64,000 bases of DNA from Thalassia testudinum (GCA_037157565.1 JAZHRO010000062.1:8060001-8124000); one strand, 5' to 3'; positions 1-11,660 are shown, numbered from the stretch's first letter. Numbers and translations: made by a program. The notes: generated from the letters alone by a model not told the origin.

Positions 1-640
1 TATATAAGTATATGTATAAATAGATATATGTATAGATCTATATATATATATATATATAGGTATGAGTATGTGTATATAACTATATAGATGTAAATATATA
101 TGTATATATAGACATATGTAGCTAGATATATGTATATATGTATATATAGATGTATATGTAAGTAGGTGTGTATATATGTATATATATATATATATATACA
201 CATATGTATCTATACTTAGTTATATAGGTAATAATATATATATAGATATATGTATATTTATATATATATATATGTATATAAATGTATGTATATATATCAG
301 TATATATATGTGTATATATATATAAGTATATAGATATATATATATATGTATATGTATGTATATAGACTAGTACATAGTTATATAGTACTAATATATGTAT
401 GGATATATGTATAAATATATATATAAGTATATAGATATATGTGTATATATAAGTATATAGATATATATATATATATATGTATGTATGTATACTAATACAA
501 AAGTATATAGGTACTACTATATGTATAAATATAAGTATATATATATATGTATATATGTATATATATATGTATATAAATATATATATATCAATACATATAA
601 GTATACGTATATATATATGTTTATAATAGAGTATAGGTGT
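1..640. repeat. TA-rich microsatellite tract inside R2 LTR
   Basis: Irregular repeats of TATA, TGTATA and TAGATA. A closely related tract occupies the same LTR position at about 19,440-20,215, with small length differences. Tyrosine/isoleucine-rich frames in it are by-products of the repeat and not genes. Confidence 0.9.
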
Positions 641-2102
641 GTGTGTCTGTGGAAGTGTGAGTGTATGTGTGCATAAACGTCGGTGTAAAGAGAGAGTGTT
701 GTGAGAGAGAGTGAGAGAGAGAGAGAGCGGGAGAGCCTGTAGAGGAAGGAAAGGGCATTTTAAGCCATCTGCACGCGAAGGGCGTCGTCTGGTGGTTCAA
801 ACTCGCATGCAGGCACGTATGCGTGCAGAGAAGCACGCGCTGGAGGGCGAAGGGCACAGAGAGGAGACGTAGCACACCATGCTGCGCAAAGGCTGGCGCG
901 GGCAAAGGGAGCGGGCGAAGGCAGGCGCTGGGAGAGGGCTGGCAGACGCGCGGGCGGGCGCGCGCACGGGCGAGGGCTGGTTGCGGCGTGCCGGGTGACA
1001 GGATAAGTGAGAAGCTTTCTGGTCACCCCACCGTAGCCACAGTGTCGCACAGACTCGCGTGAACAGTGGCTACAGTGTAAGGCCGTGCCGCGCGACCAGG
1101 TACGGACGGTTGTGTGAGTGCGGACGGCTCGATGCGCACGGTGGAGTCGCTCCGGCTACTGGCTTGCGGGCGTGACCTCACTATAGAGCGCGCAGAGGGG
1201 GTTTGGGTCGCGAGCGAAGGGGCGCAACAGGGCACACAGAGGTCTGTGGGTGCTGCTGGGGTGCTTGGCTGGCCGCTGCAGAGGCGCGTAGAGGCCGGTT
1301 GCGAGCAGAAGAGAGCACGACAGGGCTGGGAAAGCGGGAGGTGGAGAGGCCTGCAGGTGCGCGCGGAAGGCAAGGGCACCTGCAGGCATGCGCGGAAGGG
1401 GCTGGGGCTGCTGCTGCTGCTAACCTGCTGCTGCCGCTGAGCTTCGAGCTTCAGACCTTGAAGCTTGCGGCCATGGCTGAAGGTGCTGGAAACGTAAGAA
1501 AAATGACAAAAGAGGCACCACGCCCACCGGCTCTTTGAAGAGTTGGGCGGTGGTGGTCTCACTGTGGTGGTGTTCACCACAGTGAGGGCTCCTATCCGCC
1601 GGGTATCTCCGAGGAGGGCTGGCATGAGGAGGGAGAGGGAGGAGAGTACGGTGGCCTGGAAGAAGTGCTGGGTGGTTTTTGGCTGGGACCAGGCTGCTGA
1701 AGAGGAAGAAACCGTGGTCTTTTTAAAGAAGAGGAAGTGCATGGCTCACATGCGGCTGTAGGGAGAGGTTGGTATGGCTTGGCAGGGAGAGGGCTGCTGC
1801 GGCTAGCAGGGAGAGGGCTGTTGCAGGGAAGCATGGCGTGAGTAGAAGAAGAAGATGCATGCAACCGCAGGAAGCATTTAAAAATCAAGTGAAATAAAAA
1901 ATAAAAAGATGGTGAATTAGCAGAGATGCACTTGAAGAAAATGTTAATAGCAAGGCCACTTATTTATTCTCCTCTCTTCTCAATTAAATGCATGCATGCA
2001 TGTATTTTTACAAATGCGATTATGGAACCCTAATATGCAGAGGTAATGCTAGGAAATAGCACAAGAAGGCACTATTGCAGGTGTATTTTTGCGGTGCAAT
2101 CA
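1..2102 (-). repeat. R2 3' LTR (left copy, cut by window edge)
   Basis: Left long terminal repeat of minus-strand element R2. It matches 19,590-21,672 almost base for base, and both copies end in ...GCAATCA on the plus strand. Here the next bases are the purine tract of the element (2,103 on); in the right copy they are unrelated sequence. That makes this the 3' LTR. The full LTR is about 2.9 kb by comparison with the right copy, so about 0.8 kb lies beyond the left edge. It holds a TA-rich tract (1-640), a GC-rich middle (750-1,850) and an A/T-rich U3 end. A tandem duplication of about 24 bp near 1,783-1,824 is absent from the right copy. Confidence 0.85.
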
Positions 2103-2134
2103 TACCCCCATGCCTATCTTTTGCTAGTCCCTAG
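2103..2134 (-). other. R2 polypurine tract and the stub of R2 internal sequence left of R1
   Basis: On the minus strand a G-rich tract (GGCATGGGGGTA) abuts the TG of the R2 3' LTR and is the expected plus-strand primer. The 32-bp stub continues at 13,039, on the far side of R1. Its last five bases, CCTAG (2,130-2,134), are the target-site duplication of R1. Confidence 0.8.
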
Positions 2135-2678
2135 TGACGTGCTGTTGTGCATATGTGTTAAGGAGTGTCATTATAGTCGCACTTGCAACATCAATTTTAA
2201 AATAATTAAACGGAGGTGAGTCCGAGTGTCGGTCTCAGGGAGGCGTGAAAATTAGATTTTTACTTACCACTTGTTGTCACGGAAAGTGCGGAGTTTTGCT
2301 TGCGAAAGAAGTGGTTTTGAAAAGCGAGAGAGAGAGAGATAGAGAGAGAGAGAAGGTTTAGGGTTAGGAAGCTCTTTATTTTGATCATGCAACTTGAACA
2401 GAAATTAAAATGGCAATTGAACGAAAAATAACTTCATTAAACATGCACTTATAGTTCATAACTTACAACATTAAATACATGCTTCAACAAAAGTAATAGA
2501 AAGCTTAAAAGAGAGAGAGAGTGTGTGTGTGTGGAGAGCGACGAGGCAGCCACGGCGGTGAAGGAGGCTCCGTCGGCGGCTCGTCATCTCCGGGATTACA
2601 AGAGTGCCTAAAGCTAGCTAAGAGAGGGGTGGAGTAGTTGCAAGGGGGAGTGAATGCCTTGAATGGTGGTTGGAGGGG

Positions 2679-2688
2679 GTTTAAATAG
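2679..2688 (-). promoter_or_regulatory. TATA-like box, R1 3' LTR
   Basis: Minus strand reads CTATTTAAAC after CTCAACT. The R8 LTR has CTATAAAAAG at the equivalent place (47,313-47,321), which supports a pol II core promoter with a U3 of about 0.8 kb. Confidence 0.5.
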
Positions 2689-3046
2689 AGTTGAGGGCTT
2701 CCTAAAAGAAGAAGGGGCTTTAGCGACATCCAGAGCGTCACTAAAACCGCATCCAAAAGCGTCGGTGAAGCCCTCCCGCTGCTGGTCAGCCGTCCTCCTC
2801 GTTCCTTCTCCTCGCGTGATCCGTGGCTGTTGAACGAGAGCCGTCCGATCTCTGAGAGTCTTCCTCGCCTGCGCTAGGATCGCGCCTCGGGTGCGCGTGT
2901 GCGCGCGCATCTCCGCTCGACGTGCGAGCGCGCATGGATGCTCGTGAGTTGCGGTCGTGCCGCGTGGCAGGATCCCGGCCGCCCGCTGCTGAGCAGGTGG
3001 CCTAATTTCTCCGTGCCCGTCGCCTGTCTTCAAATCCCACTCTACG

Positions 3047-3106
3047 CGGCTCGAACCCGCGTCACGTGGGTGCGGGCGTGCGCGCTCACTGTTGCGCCAC
3101 GCCCGT
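3047..3106 (-). promoter_or_regulatory. tRNA-like pol III promoter module in R1 3' LTR
   Basis: On the minus strand an A-box-like TGGCGCAACAG (3,099-3,089) and a B-box-like GGTTCGAGCCG (3,057-3,047) are separated by 31 nt, the spacing of tRNA genes and tRNA-derived SINE heads. A four-base D-stem (GCGC...GCGC) brackets the A box. The anticodon and T stems do not fold well, so this is not a functional tRNA gene. The right LTR has the same module. Confidence 0.5.
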
Positions 3107-3499
3107 GCTTTGTTGCGGCGACCGTAGGAGGGCGCGCGAATCTCAGCTGGCTGAAGGTGCGGCGAGCGCAGGGGCGGGGCTAACGTGGTGCAATCTAGGC
3201 CATTGATCTCCAGATCAACGGTCAGAACTTCTTGGGCCCATTGTAGGAGCTTTGGATGTCGAATTTGGCCGATCTTGAATCCGTTGGATTCCGTTCGTCG
3301 TTATGAATCCATCCGTGCGGTCTGATTGCTTATCTGAGGCCTACTTTGACAAATGCTTACACAAATAGCCATTAATGCAGTTTATGGGCAATCTTGGTAC
3401 ATGATGCATGCAATGCTCCTATTCTACTTATGTTGTGCCTTTTATTCTAAAGATGGGCCATATTCAACATAATTATCACCCCCTTGTGTAGTGTTATCA

Positions 3500-3512
3500 T
3501 AGCCCCGTGCTT
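3500..3512 (-). other. R1 polypurine tract
   Basis: Minus strand AAGCACGGGGCTA directly precedes the TG of the 3' LTR. It is a decayed form of the GGCATGGGGGTA seen beside the R2, R3, R4 and R8 LTRs. Confidence 0.7.
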
Positions 3513-4862
3513 ACTCCTTGCTAGTCCCTAGCAGGGTTTATTCTAGTCTTTATTTCCTTGCAGAATTCAAGAAGTAATTGCTTAGGCACTTTGTTATTTG
3601 TCAATAAGAGGAAATATACGAAGATCTTAATCTACAAAGACTAAGCAGCGCCCGGGTGTCTGCCAAAATACGAATCACCCGAATCCTTGCTTTAATGTAT
3701 ATATAACTATACATATGTATACGTATATATATATATTTTTTAGAAATTTTTTTTTCGAAATTCAGTGTGCGTTGGTAACTTTTTACGGCTACCCAATCTA
3801 CCCAAAACTTGGTCAAAACCCTAAGTGCTAAGCATCTTGGTGTGAATGTTGTGATAGACTCAATTAAAGGTAATTGAGATAGACTTCGAGTTTCTACGCC
3901 TCTAGGTGACCAGAAAGGAAACAAATTTGCCTGAAGGTGTATTTGTTCTATTGGTAGCTTTCTCCCTACGTTTGTTTTAATTGGGGTCAACACAAGGATT
4001 TTTCCAGTGTATATCTCCCCGGCTTATACTACTTCCCCGCTTTTTCCTTAGGTGTTTTGGTCTTTTTTGTGCAATTATTGAGCTGGGCTCTGGACAACTG
4101 ACCAATGGGCTGTTACCCAGGATCACTTGCCAGTCATACTTGTGCAGTGAAGTGTGGTTTATTTTCTTTTCTTCTTCTTCCTTTTTTTTTTCATAGGTGG
4201 CTTCCCTGATCTCAAATGTACCTAGAGGCAATGAAGAAGAAATGGCATGTGGCTAGGTTCTGGAAAACCTGCCAATGGGCTATTACCCACGACAACTTGC
4301 AGCCATACCACCCTGGAGAGTTCATTAGCTACCTAATTTCTGTCAAAATCTCCGAGAAGTGAGTCTGTACAAAAATGTGTGCAGATGCTTAGACTCAAAG
4401 TTTTCCTGAGTTAGAGGGTGATTTGATAAGTCGTATACTTATTACCTTATTTAGTAGGTGGATTAGAATAGCTTAAGGTTGCAAGGATTCGCCGCTAAAT
4501 CCATATTTTAACAGACACCAGGGCTGATTAGGCCTGAAGGCCTGAAAAGTCTAAGTGTTTAAGTTCTTTCTGTATTATTTCTCACTATTGACAAGTTTCT
4601 AATGCCTAAGTTTTCTTCCTAAATTCAAATTTTTTTTTAAATTAATTTATTCATTCAGACTGTTTAATTGAGCTCAGGATTATGCAATTTATCACCCCCC
4701 CATGCTTAAGTTGGACAATGTCCTCATTAGCAGATTCATGGATGCAGAAGGGTTAAAAAAGATAGTACCTGAGTGACGTAAACTACCAGATCAGTCTGAA
4801 TCCTCTGGGTTGCCTCCCAGGAAGCGCTGAGTTTAACGCCTCCAGCTGGGCGGTGCTCGGTG
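3513..4862 (-). other. R1 post-pol spacer with conserved non-coding motifs
   Basis: A 1.35-kb spacer between integrase and the polypurine tract. I see no env-like frame; frames here are short and not conserved in R8. It aligns with R8 (50,321-51,740) and R9 (55,690-57,281). It holds two copies of a hairpin-containing block (4,083-4,140 and 4,253-4,312), the G-tract motif (4,691-4,728) and the GGGAGGCAACCC motif (4,807-4,818). Confidence 0.75.
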
Positions 4863-7800
4863 TCAGCCCTCAACGAGGGTGACACTTTCCTTGGGGGGTA
4901 CCTGGGCCAGGAAATGCTTCAATCTTTGACCATTAACTGTAAAAGTGTGCCCAGTGTTAAGATCAGCGATTTCAACCGACCCATTAGAATAGGGCTTAAC
5001 CACCCGAAATGGTCCTGTCCATTTGGACCTGAGTTTCCCTGGGAAGAGTTTCAGGCATGCATCAAACAGCCAAACTTGCTGGTTAGGCTCAAAGGTTTTT
5101 CTATGAATGAGTCGGTCGTGGACGGCTTTCATTTTCTCCTTATACAGTCGACTATTGTCAAAGGCGTCCCGACGAATTTCTTCGAGCTCAGATAATTGAA
5201 GCGTCCTCTATGCACCGGCTAACTGGGGATCCATGTTACATTGCTTGACAGCCCAGTAAGCCTGGTGTTCCAATTCGACAGGAAGATGGTAGGCCTTGCC
5301 GAAGAGCAGGCGATAAGGCGACATGCCTATCGAGGTCTTGAAAGCGGTCCTGTATGCCTACAGGGCATCATCAAGTCTTGTGGACCAGTCTTTCCTATCA
5401 GATCTCACAGTCTTCTATAAAATGTTCTTGATTTGCTTATTTGAGACCTCAGTTTTCCCATTTGTTTGTGGATGATACGGGGTGGCAATGCGGTGGTTTA
5501 CCCCGTATTTTCTAAGTAGGGCACGGAATTGGGAATGGATAAAATGGCTTCCACCATCACTGATCATGGCCTTGGGTATTCCAAACCAGGAAAAGATGTT
5601 CTTCTTCACAAAGTCCATGACAGTCTTGTGATCGCATCGTCGGGTGGCGACGGCTTCAATCCATTTGGAAACATAGTCTACTGAGACCAAGATGTACTCG
5701 AAGCCGTTGGATGGTGGAAAGGGGCCCATAAAATCGATACCCCAAACGTCGAAGAATTCGACAATCAAAATGGGCTGAAGGAGCATCATATCTTTCTTAG
5801 TCATGGTCCCTAGTGCTTGGCAGCGTGAGTAAGTCTTGGCAAAGATGTGTGCATCCTTAAATAGGGACGGCCAGTAAAATCCAGATTGCAAAACTTTTGC
5901 AGCTGTTTTCTTTCCAGAGAAGTGGCTGCCACATGCTTGGTCATGACAAAAGGAAAGCACACTCTGAACTTCATCTTCGGGGATACACCTCCTGATGATC
6001 TGATCAGCACAGAGGCGAAACAGCATGGGATCATCCCAGAAATAGTGCTTGGCCTCAGCCAAGAACCTATCCCGTTGCTGTCTGGACCAGCTGTGCGGGG
6101 TTTGTCCTACAACCAGGTAATTGACATAGTCAGCATACCATGGCATTTTCTTGTCTTACACGGCTAGGATGTGTTCATCAAGGAAGGTATCAGATAGAGG
6201 TAGGGAGGGTCCAATGTGGTCTGCATGAAGTCTCGACAGGTGGTCAGCCACCACATTTTTCAATCCTGCCTTGTCTCGGATTTCCAGGTCAAATTCCTGC
6301 AAAAGTAGGATCCATCTGATGAGCTTGGGTTTTGCGTCCATTTTGGCCAACAGGTGCCAGATGGCTGAATGGTCAGTGTAAATAGTCACGTGGGATCCCA
6401 GCAAGTATGAGCAGAATTTTTCAAGTCCAAATACTACAGCGAGCAACTCTTTCTCTGTGACGGTATAACTGCGTTGGGCCTCATCCAACGTTTTGCTCGT
6501 GTAGTAGATCACCACGGGCTTCTTGTCTTGCCTTTGTCCCAGGACAGTGCCTATGGCAAAATCTGATGCATCACACATAATCTCAAAGTCCTGGGACCAG
6601 TTTGGGGGTTGAAGTACAGGTGCGGTGGAGACTAAGTCCCGGAGGGTGTGATAAGCCTGGATGCAATTAGGAGACATGTGAAATATGGCGTCATTGGCTA
6701 GAAGGTCAGTCAAGGGTTTGGAAAGCTTGGAAAAGTCTTTGATGAACCTTCGGTAGAAGCCAACATGTCCAAGGAAGGAGCGAATCTGCCGGGCCGAACT
6801 AGGTGGAGGAAGTTTGGAAATTAAATCAACCTTAGCTCGATCTACCTCGATGCCCCTATGCGAAACGATGTGACCGAGGATAATTCCTTCTTGAACCATA
6901 AAATGGCTCTTTTTCCAACTTAACACCAAGTTAACCTCGATACATCGTTTCAGGATTTTCTCCAAGTTGCTCAAACAATGGTCGAATGAATTCCCGAACA
7001 CAGAGAAATCATCTATAAAGACCTCTAAGTATTCACTCACCATTTCTGAAAAAATGGCTAGCATGCAATGCTGGAAGGTCGCAGGTGCGTTGCATAACCC
7101 GAACGGCACTCGACGGAATGCAAACGTGCCATACGGGCAAGTGAATGTGGTCTTTTCCTGATCTTCAGGAGCAATTGCAACTTGGTTATATCCTGAATAT
7201 CCATCCAGGAAGCAAAAATACTTCTACCCTGCCAATCTTTCAATGATTTGGTCAATGAATGGCAAGGGGAAGTGGTCCTTCTTAGTGGCTTCATTAAGCT
7301 TCCTATAATCAATACACACCCGCCATGTGGTGGTGGTGCGGGTGGGGATGGATTCGCCATGATCATTGGTGACAACAGCGAGCCCAGCCTTCTTGGGAAC
7401 CACTTGAGTGGGGCTCACCCAGGGCCTATCGGAGATAGGGTAGATGATGTCGGCGTCAAGCCACTTGATAATTTCTTTTTTAATGACCTTCCGCATGTTT
7501 GGGTTTAAACGTCTCTGTATCTGGCGGGAAGGTCGAGCCCCGTCTTCCAGGTAAATCTTGTGGGAGCAATAGGTGGGGCTAATTCCTCTTAAATCCGAAA
7601 TGGTCCAACCAATGGCGGCCCGATGTTCTGAAAGGGTCACAGTCAACCTGAGTTCCTGATCCTTGGTTAGATGAGAATTAATAATCACGGAGAAGGTCTG
7701 GTCAGGTCCCAAGAAGACATACTTGAGATTTTCGGGCAATGGTTTAAGTTCAGGTGAGGGTGGGACCACAGTCGATGGGAAGGGAAAGGGCGGGAGTTGA

Positions 7801-8747
7801 TCAACATCGATCTCTTCAAATGGTGTCATGTGATGGTACTCAGCCTTACAGAGGTCCATGGGCAATGATGGTGATGGGTCAGAAAAGTTACTACGGGTTT
7901 GGTGGTCTGAGATAGAACTGAGGGTGAGGCATTCCTCGATTAAAGTTTCCACGGGATCATTTTCCTCAATGTAATCGCAATCAAAAGACTTTGTCGCCCG
8001 GAAGATATCCAATTGCATTTTTCTGTCCCCGAAGGCGATTTCCATGCATCCTGTGTCACAGTCGATGTTTGCTTTAGTCGTCACTAAGAAAGGTCTGCCT
8101 AAGATTATGGGTGCATTCTGTAATTTCACAGGGACCTCCATGTCAAGCACCAAAAAGTCAACCAGGAAATAGAAGTCCTTGACCTGTACAATCACGTCCT
8201 CGACAACCCCCTTCAGGGTTTTCACTGATCTGTCAGCCAGCTGGATGGTGACAGGGGTTAGTGTCAGCTCCCCAAAATCGAATTGGTGGTTCAGGGTGGT
8301 TGGAATCAGATTGATAGAAGCACCTAGGTCCAGGAGCGCTCTATCAAACGTCATGTCCCCGATATTGCAGGAAATCAGGGGCGCTCCTGGGTCAGTTCGC
8401 TTGAGTGGAAGGTTGCTTGATATCACGAAACTTGCTTGCTCAGAGAGTACAACCTTCCTAGGTGCTTGAGGTCTCAGCTTACGCTTGGGTGTACAGGCAT
8501 CCTTTAAAAACTTGGCGTAAGCGGGGATGTGTTTGACGGCTTCTAGGAGCGGAATATTAATCTGTACTTGCTTAAAAATTTCCAACAGCTCCTTAGTTTC
8601 CACAGTATTCTTCTTTTTCTTGATTGTTTCCAAGGCCTCAGGGTAGGGTGTTTGAATGTGGATTGGTTCTATGTCTAGGTCCTTGGTTGGTGCCTCTTCT
8701 GAGTCGGGTATTTCAACAGGTAAAGTCTCGGGGAGAGTTGGCCATTA
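4863..8747 (-). pseudogene. pol: R1 pol: protease, RT, RNase H, integrase, broken by five stops
   Basis: Pol copies the RNA into DNA and inserts it. All pieces lie in one frame with no visible indel; counted from 8,633 it has about 1,257 codons. Order: aspartic protease (LDLGAS near residue 100), RT (FIDD active site near 540), RNase H (CDASDF near 690), integrase from about 830 (catalytic Asp in DFMGPF, Asp in SDGGSHF, Glu in TEVSN) and a C-terminal GPF module. Five stops interrupt it: 7,224-7,226 before the RT palm, about 6,156 between RNase H and integrase, 5,415-5,417, 5,358-5,360 (a Trp position) and 5,208-5,210. The first Cys of the HHCC zinc site is Tyr (YSRC). A further stop near 8,748 marks the broken gag-pol join. 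The RT sequence is of Athila type. Confidence 0.93.
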
Positions 8748-8931
8748 GGGATCCTAGGTTTTGGTGTCGCTTCTCAAGGTCACCGCATTCGCAGAGGCAT
8801 TGGGGCCATGGGGTGATCCTTGAGAAGACGAGGATGAAGAAGTGCCAAACCCAGGAGGTGTTTGCGTGGCTGGCTAGACCATGTGAGCCTACCCAGGGTT
8901 GCTTTGGAACCCTTGCGAATTGGGGCCTCTG

Positions 8932-10538
8932 TTAATTATGTGATTGGGAAGGTAGGGATCCTTGTTGTTTACAGTCCAAGAGTTGGCTTAACTGTCCCTT
9001 TACCAAGGCCATTTCCTCCTGATGTTTCTGGTTCATGTCAGCCATCATCTTTATTAGGGTATCCATTTGATTTTGTGGGGGAGGGACTGCCCTATTCTGG
9101 TTATATTGGGGTCTAACTGGTGGCCCTTGCTGATAGGGGGGCAAGTGTGGCTGCTGGTTTGGCCTGGGCTGGTTTTGGAATTGCGGTGGTTTCTGGTTTA
9201 TCCAACCAAAGTTGGGGTGGTTACGCCAGCCGGTGTTGTAAGTGTTGGAGAAAGGGTCAGGTTTCGCATATCTTTGGACGGCTTGCACATCTTCTAAGAT
9301 AGCCGATGTTGATGAAGAGGGAAGGGAGTAATCAAGGGTCGAGGGACCAAAGGTCCCTCCCTGGAACGTGGTCAGGGGTTGTTCCAGGTTCAGTTGGGTG
9401 AAGGGCTGGACCAAGTCAACATTATGTGCTCCCTTTGCTAGGGAGAAAGTCTGCAAGGGGTTCCTGGTCTGATTCAGTAGCTCATCAATCTTTTTGTCCA
9501 CCAATTCCACTCGATCCAACTTTTTGGCAATGATGTCCATGTCAACCATTCCAGAATTTGCTTGCACCGCATAAATCCTGCCACGAGGTTGACTGGACCT
9601 GTTAAACTGGTTCATGGAGGCATTGTTGAGCGAATTCTCGCTCATAGACTCAAAGAGCTCAAACACGCTCTCCTCGTCTTTGTTTAGGAAGTTTGCCCCG
9701 CATGAGGCATCGACGAAGTTCTGTAGGTTGCTGTCCAAACCGTGGTAAAAGATTTGGGCCAATTGCCACCTTGGAACTTCGTGGTGTGGGCATTTCCTCA
9801 AAAGTTCATTAAATCTTTCCCACGCCTCATGAAATTGTTCCCCACCCTGGAGTGTGAAGGTAGTGATAGCTCTTCTGAGGGCATTGGTCTTTCCTATGGG
9901 GAAGAATTTCTTTAAAAATGCATGCCTAAGTTCTTCCCAGGTGGTGATGGGTCTACCTAGGGTTCTAAGCCAATGAGAAGCCTTGTCTCTTAATGAGAAA
10001 GGGAACATCTTGATTAGAACAATGTCAAGGCTAATGTTCCTAGGTTTCACCGTTCATGCTATGCGGTCGAGATCCTCTAGGTGCTGGAAGGGTTCTCATT
10101 TGAGCTTCCATGACAGTGGCTCTGGATTAGACATAAGACATTCGATTTTAGCTCAAAATCATCTCCCCCCTCGGGGATCCTAAGGTGTGGCTCGACTCTA
10201 ATAGCTGAAGGATTATAGAAATCACGGAGGGGCCTCAGCTGCTCCTGAAATGGCGGTAAATCAAGTGGTGGTTGCCCTGGTATGTCGTGGAAAGGTGGTG
10301 GTGGTTGTTCTTGTGGGTTCTGTAACCGTTGTATGGCTTGCATGATAGTGTGGATTTATTGTTGCTGAAGCCGATGGTTAGCATTGATTTGAGCTTGGAT
10401 GATGGCCAAAGCATCTGGTGGGGGTTGATCCTCAGCCTCATCTACCCTAGGTTCAGCCATGTTTTCAACAGAATTACGTCTCCTAGATTCCTGCCCCAAA
10501 ACGCACAACTCGGGATGCAGTGAGCGTCTCCCGTGCAT
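8932..10538 (-). pseudogene. gag: R1 gag, broken
   Basis: Capsid/nucleocapsid polyprotein of an Athila-like element; gag packages the RNA. It begins MHGRRS at 10,538; the same start with GRRS appears in R2 and R6. The retrotransposon gag core (SLRDKASHWLRTL, then FLKKFFPIGKTN) lies in the intact stretch 10,050-8,932. The C-terminal part is rich in Pro, Gln and Asn with SNTYNTGWRNHPNFGW, and I see no CCHC zinc knuckle. A TAA follows codon 60 (10,356-10,358), a 1-nt shift lies near 10,080-10,090 and a TGA lies just after it. The 8,748-8,931 interval is the degraded gag-protease linker. Confidence 0.88.
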
Positions 10539-11642
10539 ACACTAGAGAAGAACAGGAGGGGATGCGGAGGGCGACAGATGAGAGAAATGTGTTTCAATCA
10601 AGCACACAAGCCTAGTCCTTATGGTGTATTCCTAAGGAGACCTAGAAATCTCACAAGGGGTGATTAAGTCCGTAAGCACTGGACTCCCCTTCCCAAGGCT
10701 AATCTGGCCAAGTTGATTACGAGGGGATTGCAGGGAAGGTTCTTCCTTTGGCTTGCGCCTCCGGTTCCATAGACCCCACAACCACAGTCGTTTGACACTA
10801 CCCCGCAGCCTAGTCACCAGATTCTACCAAGGGAATGAAAGCCAAGTGCCTAGCGAACAAAACCTCGCCTTTTGAGACCTAACGCAGTCCTGCCTAGGGC
10901 ACGTCTACTCAGTTTCAAAGGGCTAGGATAGTGCTTGTGCTTAGGGTGATGTGATAAGGCGTTGATTGGGGTGGTGCCTCTTAATTTTCCACTTTCAAAG
11001 TGTGTGCTTCTAGCAAAACATGGTTTTCAAGCAAGGATTTGTTAAGATGTGGTGTCTTTTAGTGTTTCATCCTTACTTTAGTACTTTTTAGGGTTGACGT
11101 GTCTTAACGTTTTCAAACAAGTTTCAGTGGGCACGTCAAGTTCTGCACACAACTTGGTGAAAGTAGATTTCCTTTTATTTTGTAGAGGCTCTAAAACCCT
11201 AATGTACTCATCCTAATGATCATGCAGCTTCTATTAGATGAGTTAGTTTTAGGGTTGAGTGGTGCGGCCCAGGTCAACTCATGGTGGCTTCGCAAACACC
11301 ACTCAAGAAAAAGAAAAGAACACTCCAAGAATTTATTCAGAATGTTAGAGTGTACATTTTTTTGTGGGGTGATGTGTTAAGGATGTGGGTCAAGCAATCA
11401 TACACCATGCCAATTTTTTTAGTTTTTACAATTTTTTTTAGCTTTTTCATGCAAGCAAACAATGAGAGAGAGGTTACTCACTATCGGTCCTCGAGGCACC
11501 TACTCCCTTGCTACCATCGTGGGATGCGTTGCTTCGTTGTCCATGTGCCGAATTCCTGCAACCATCAAGTAAAAAGGAAAATAGGGCAATAGACGATGTG
11601 AGAATGAATGTGGAATGGAGGTGATAAAACAAATCCGTTGCC
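10539..11642 (-). other. R1 5' leader
   Basis: Untranslated leader between primer site and gag. Its gag-proximal part (about 10,690-10,920) is recognisable in R9 (58,790-58,990), sharing the CTTGCGCCTCCGGTTCC / CTTATGCCTCCGGTTCC block. Plus-strand frames such as 11,281-11,592 are unsupported. Confidence 0.65.
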
Positions 11643-11660
11643 TCCCCGGCAACGGCGCCA
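11643..11660 (-). other. R1 primer binding site, tRNA-Asp type
   Basis: Minus strand TGGCGCCGTTGCCGGGGA, 5 nt from the LTR. It is exactly complementary to the 3' end of plant tRNA-Asp as I know it (...TCCCCGGCAACGGCGCCA). This primer is typical of Athila elements. Confidence 0.93.

Larger units (their letters stand above)
2135..3499 (-). repeat. R1 3' LTR (family B)
   Basis: 1,365-bp LTR followed at 3,500 by a purine-rich tract on the minus strand, so it is the 3' copy. In minus-strand order it holds a U3 with a tRNA-like module (about 3,106-3,047), a TATA-like box (2,688-2,679), short (GA)n and (GT)n runs, and a U5 ending at 2,135. Its length equals that of the R8 LTR once S1 is removed from the latter. 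Confidence 0.92.

Noticed and set aside
485..676. Tyr/Ile-rich short protein
   Set aside because: Translation of the TA microsatellite.
1023..1742. 239-codon minus-strand frame (and its counterpart at 20,619-21,458)
   Set aside because: It lies in the GC-rich part of the R2 LTR, is low-complexity (Ser/Pro/Arg), overlaps equally long frames on the other strand, and the two copies differ by indels.
3513..4862. env-like ORF in the R1 spacer
   Set aside because: Frames at 3,601-4,231 are short, overlap each other and are not kept in R8 or R9.
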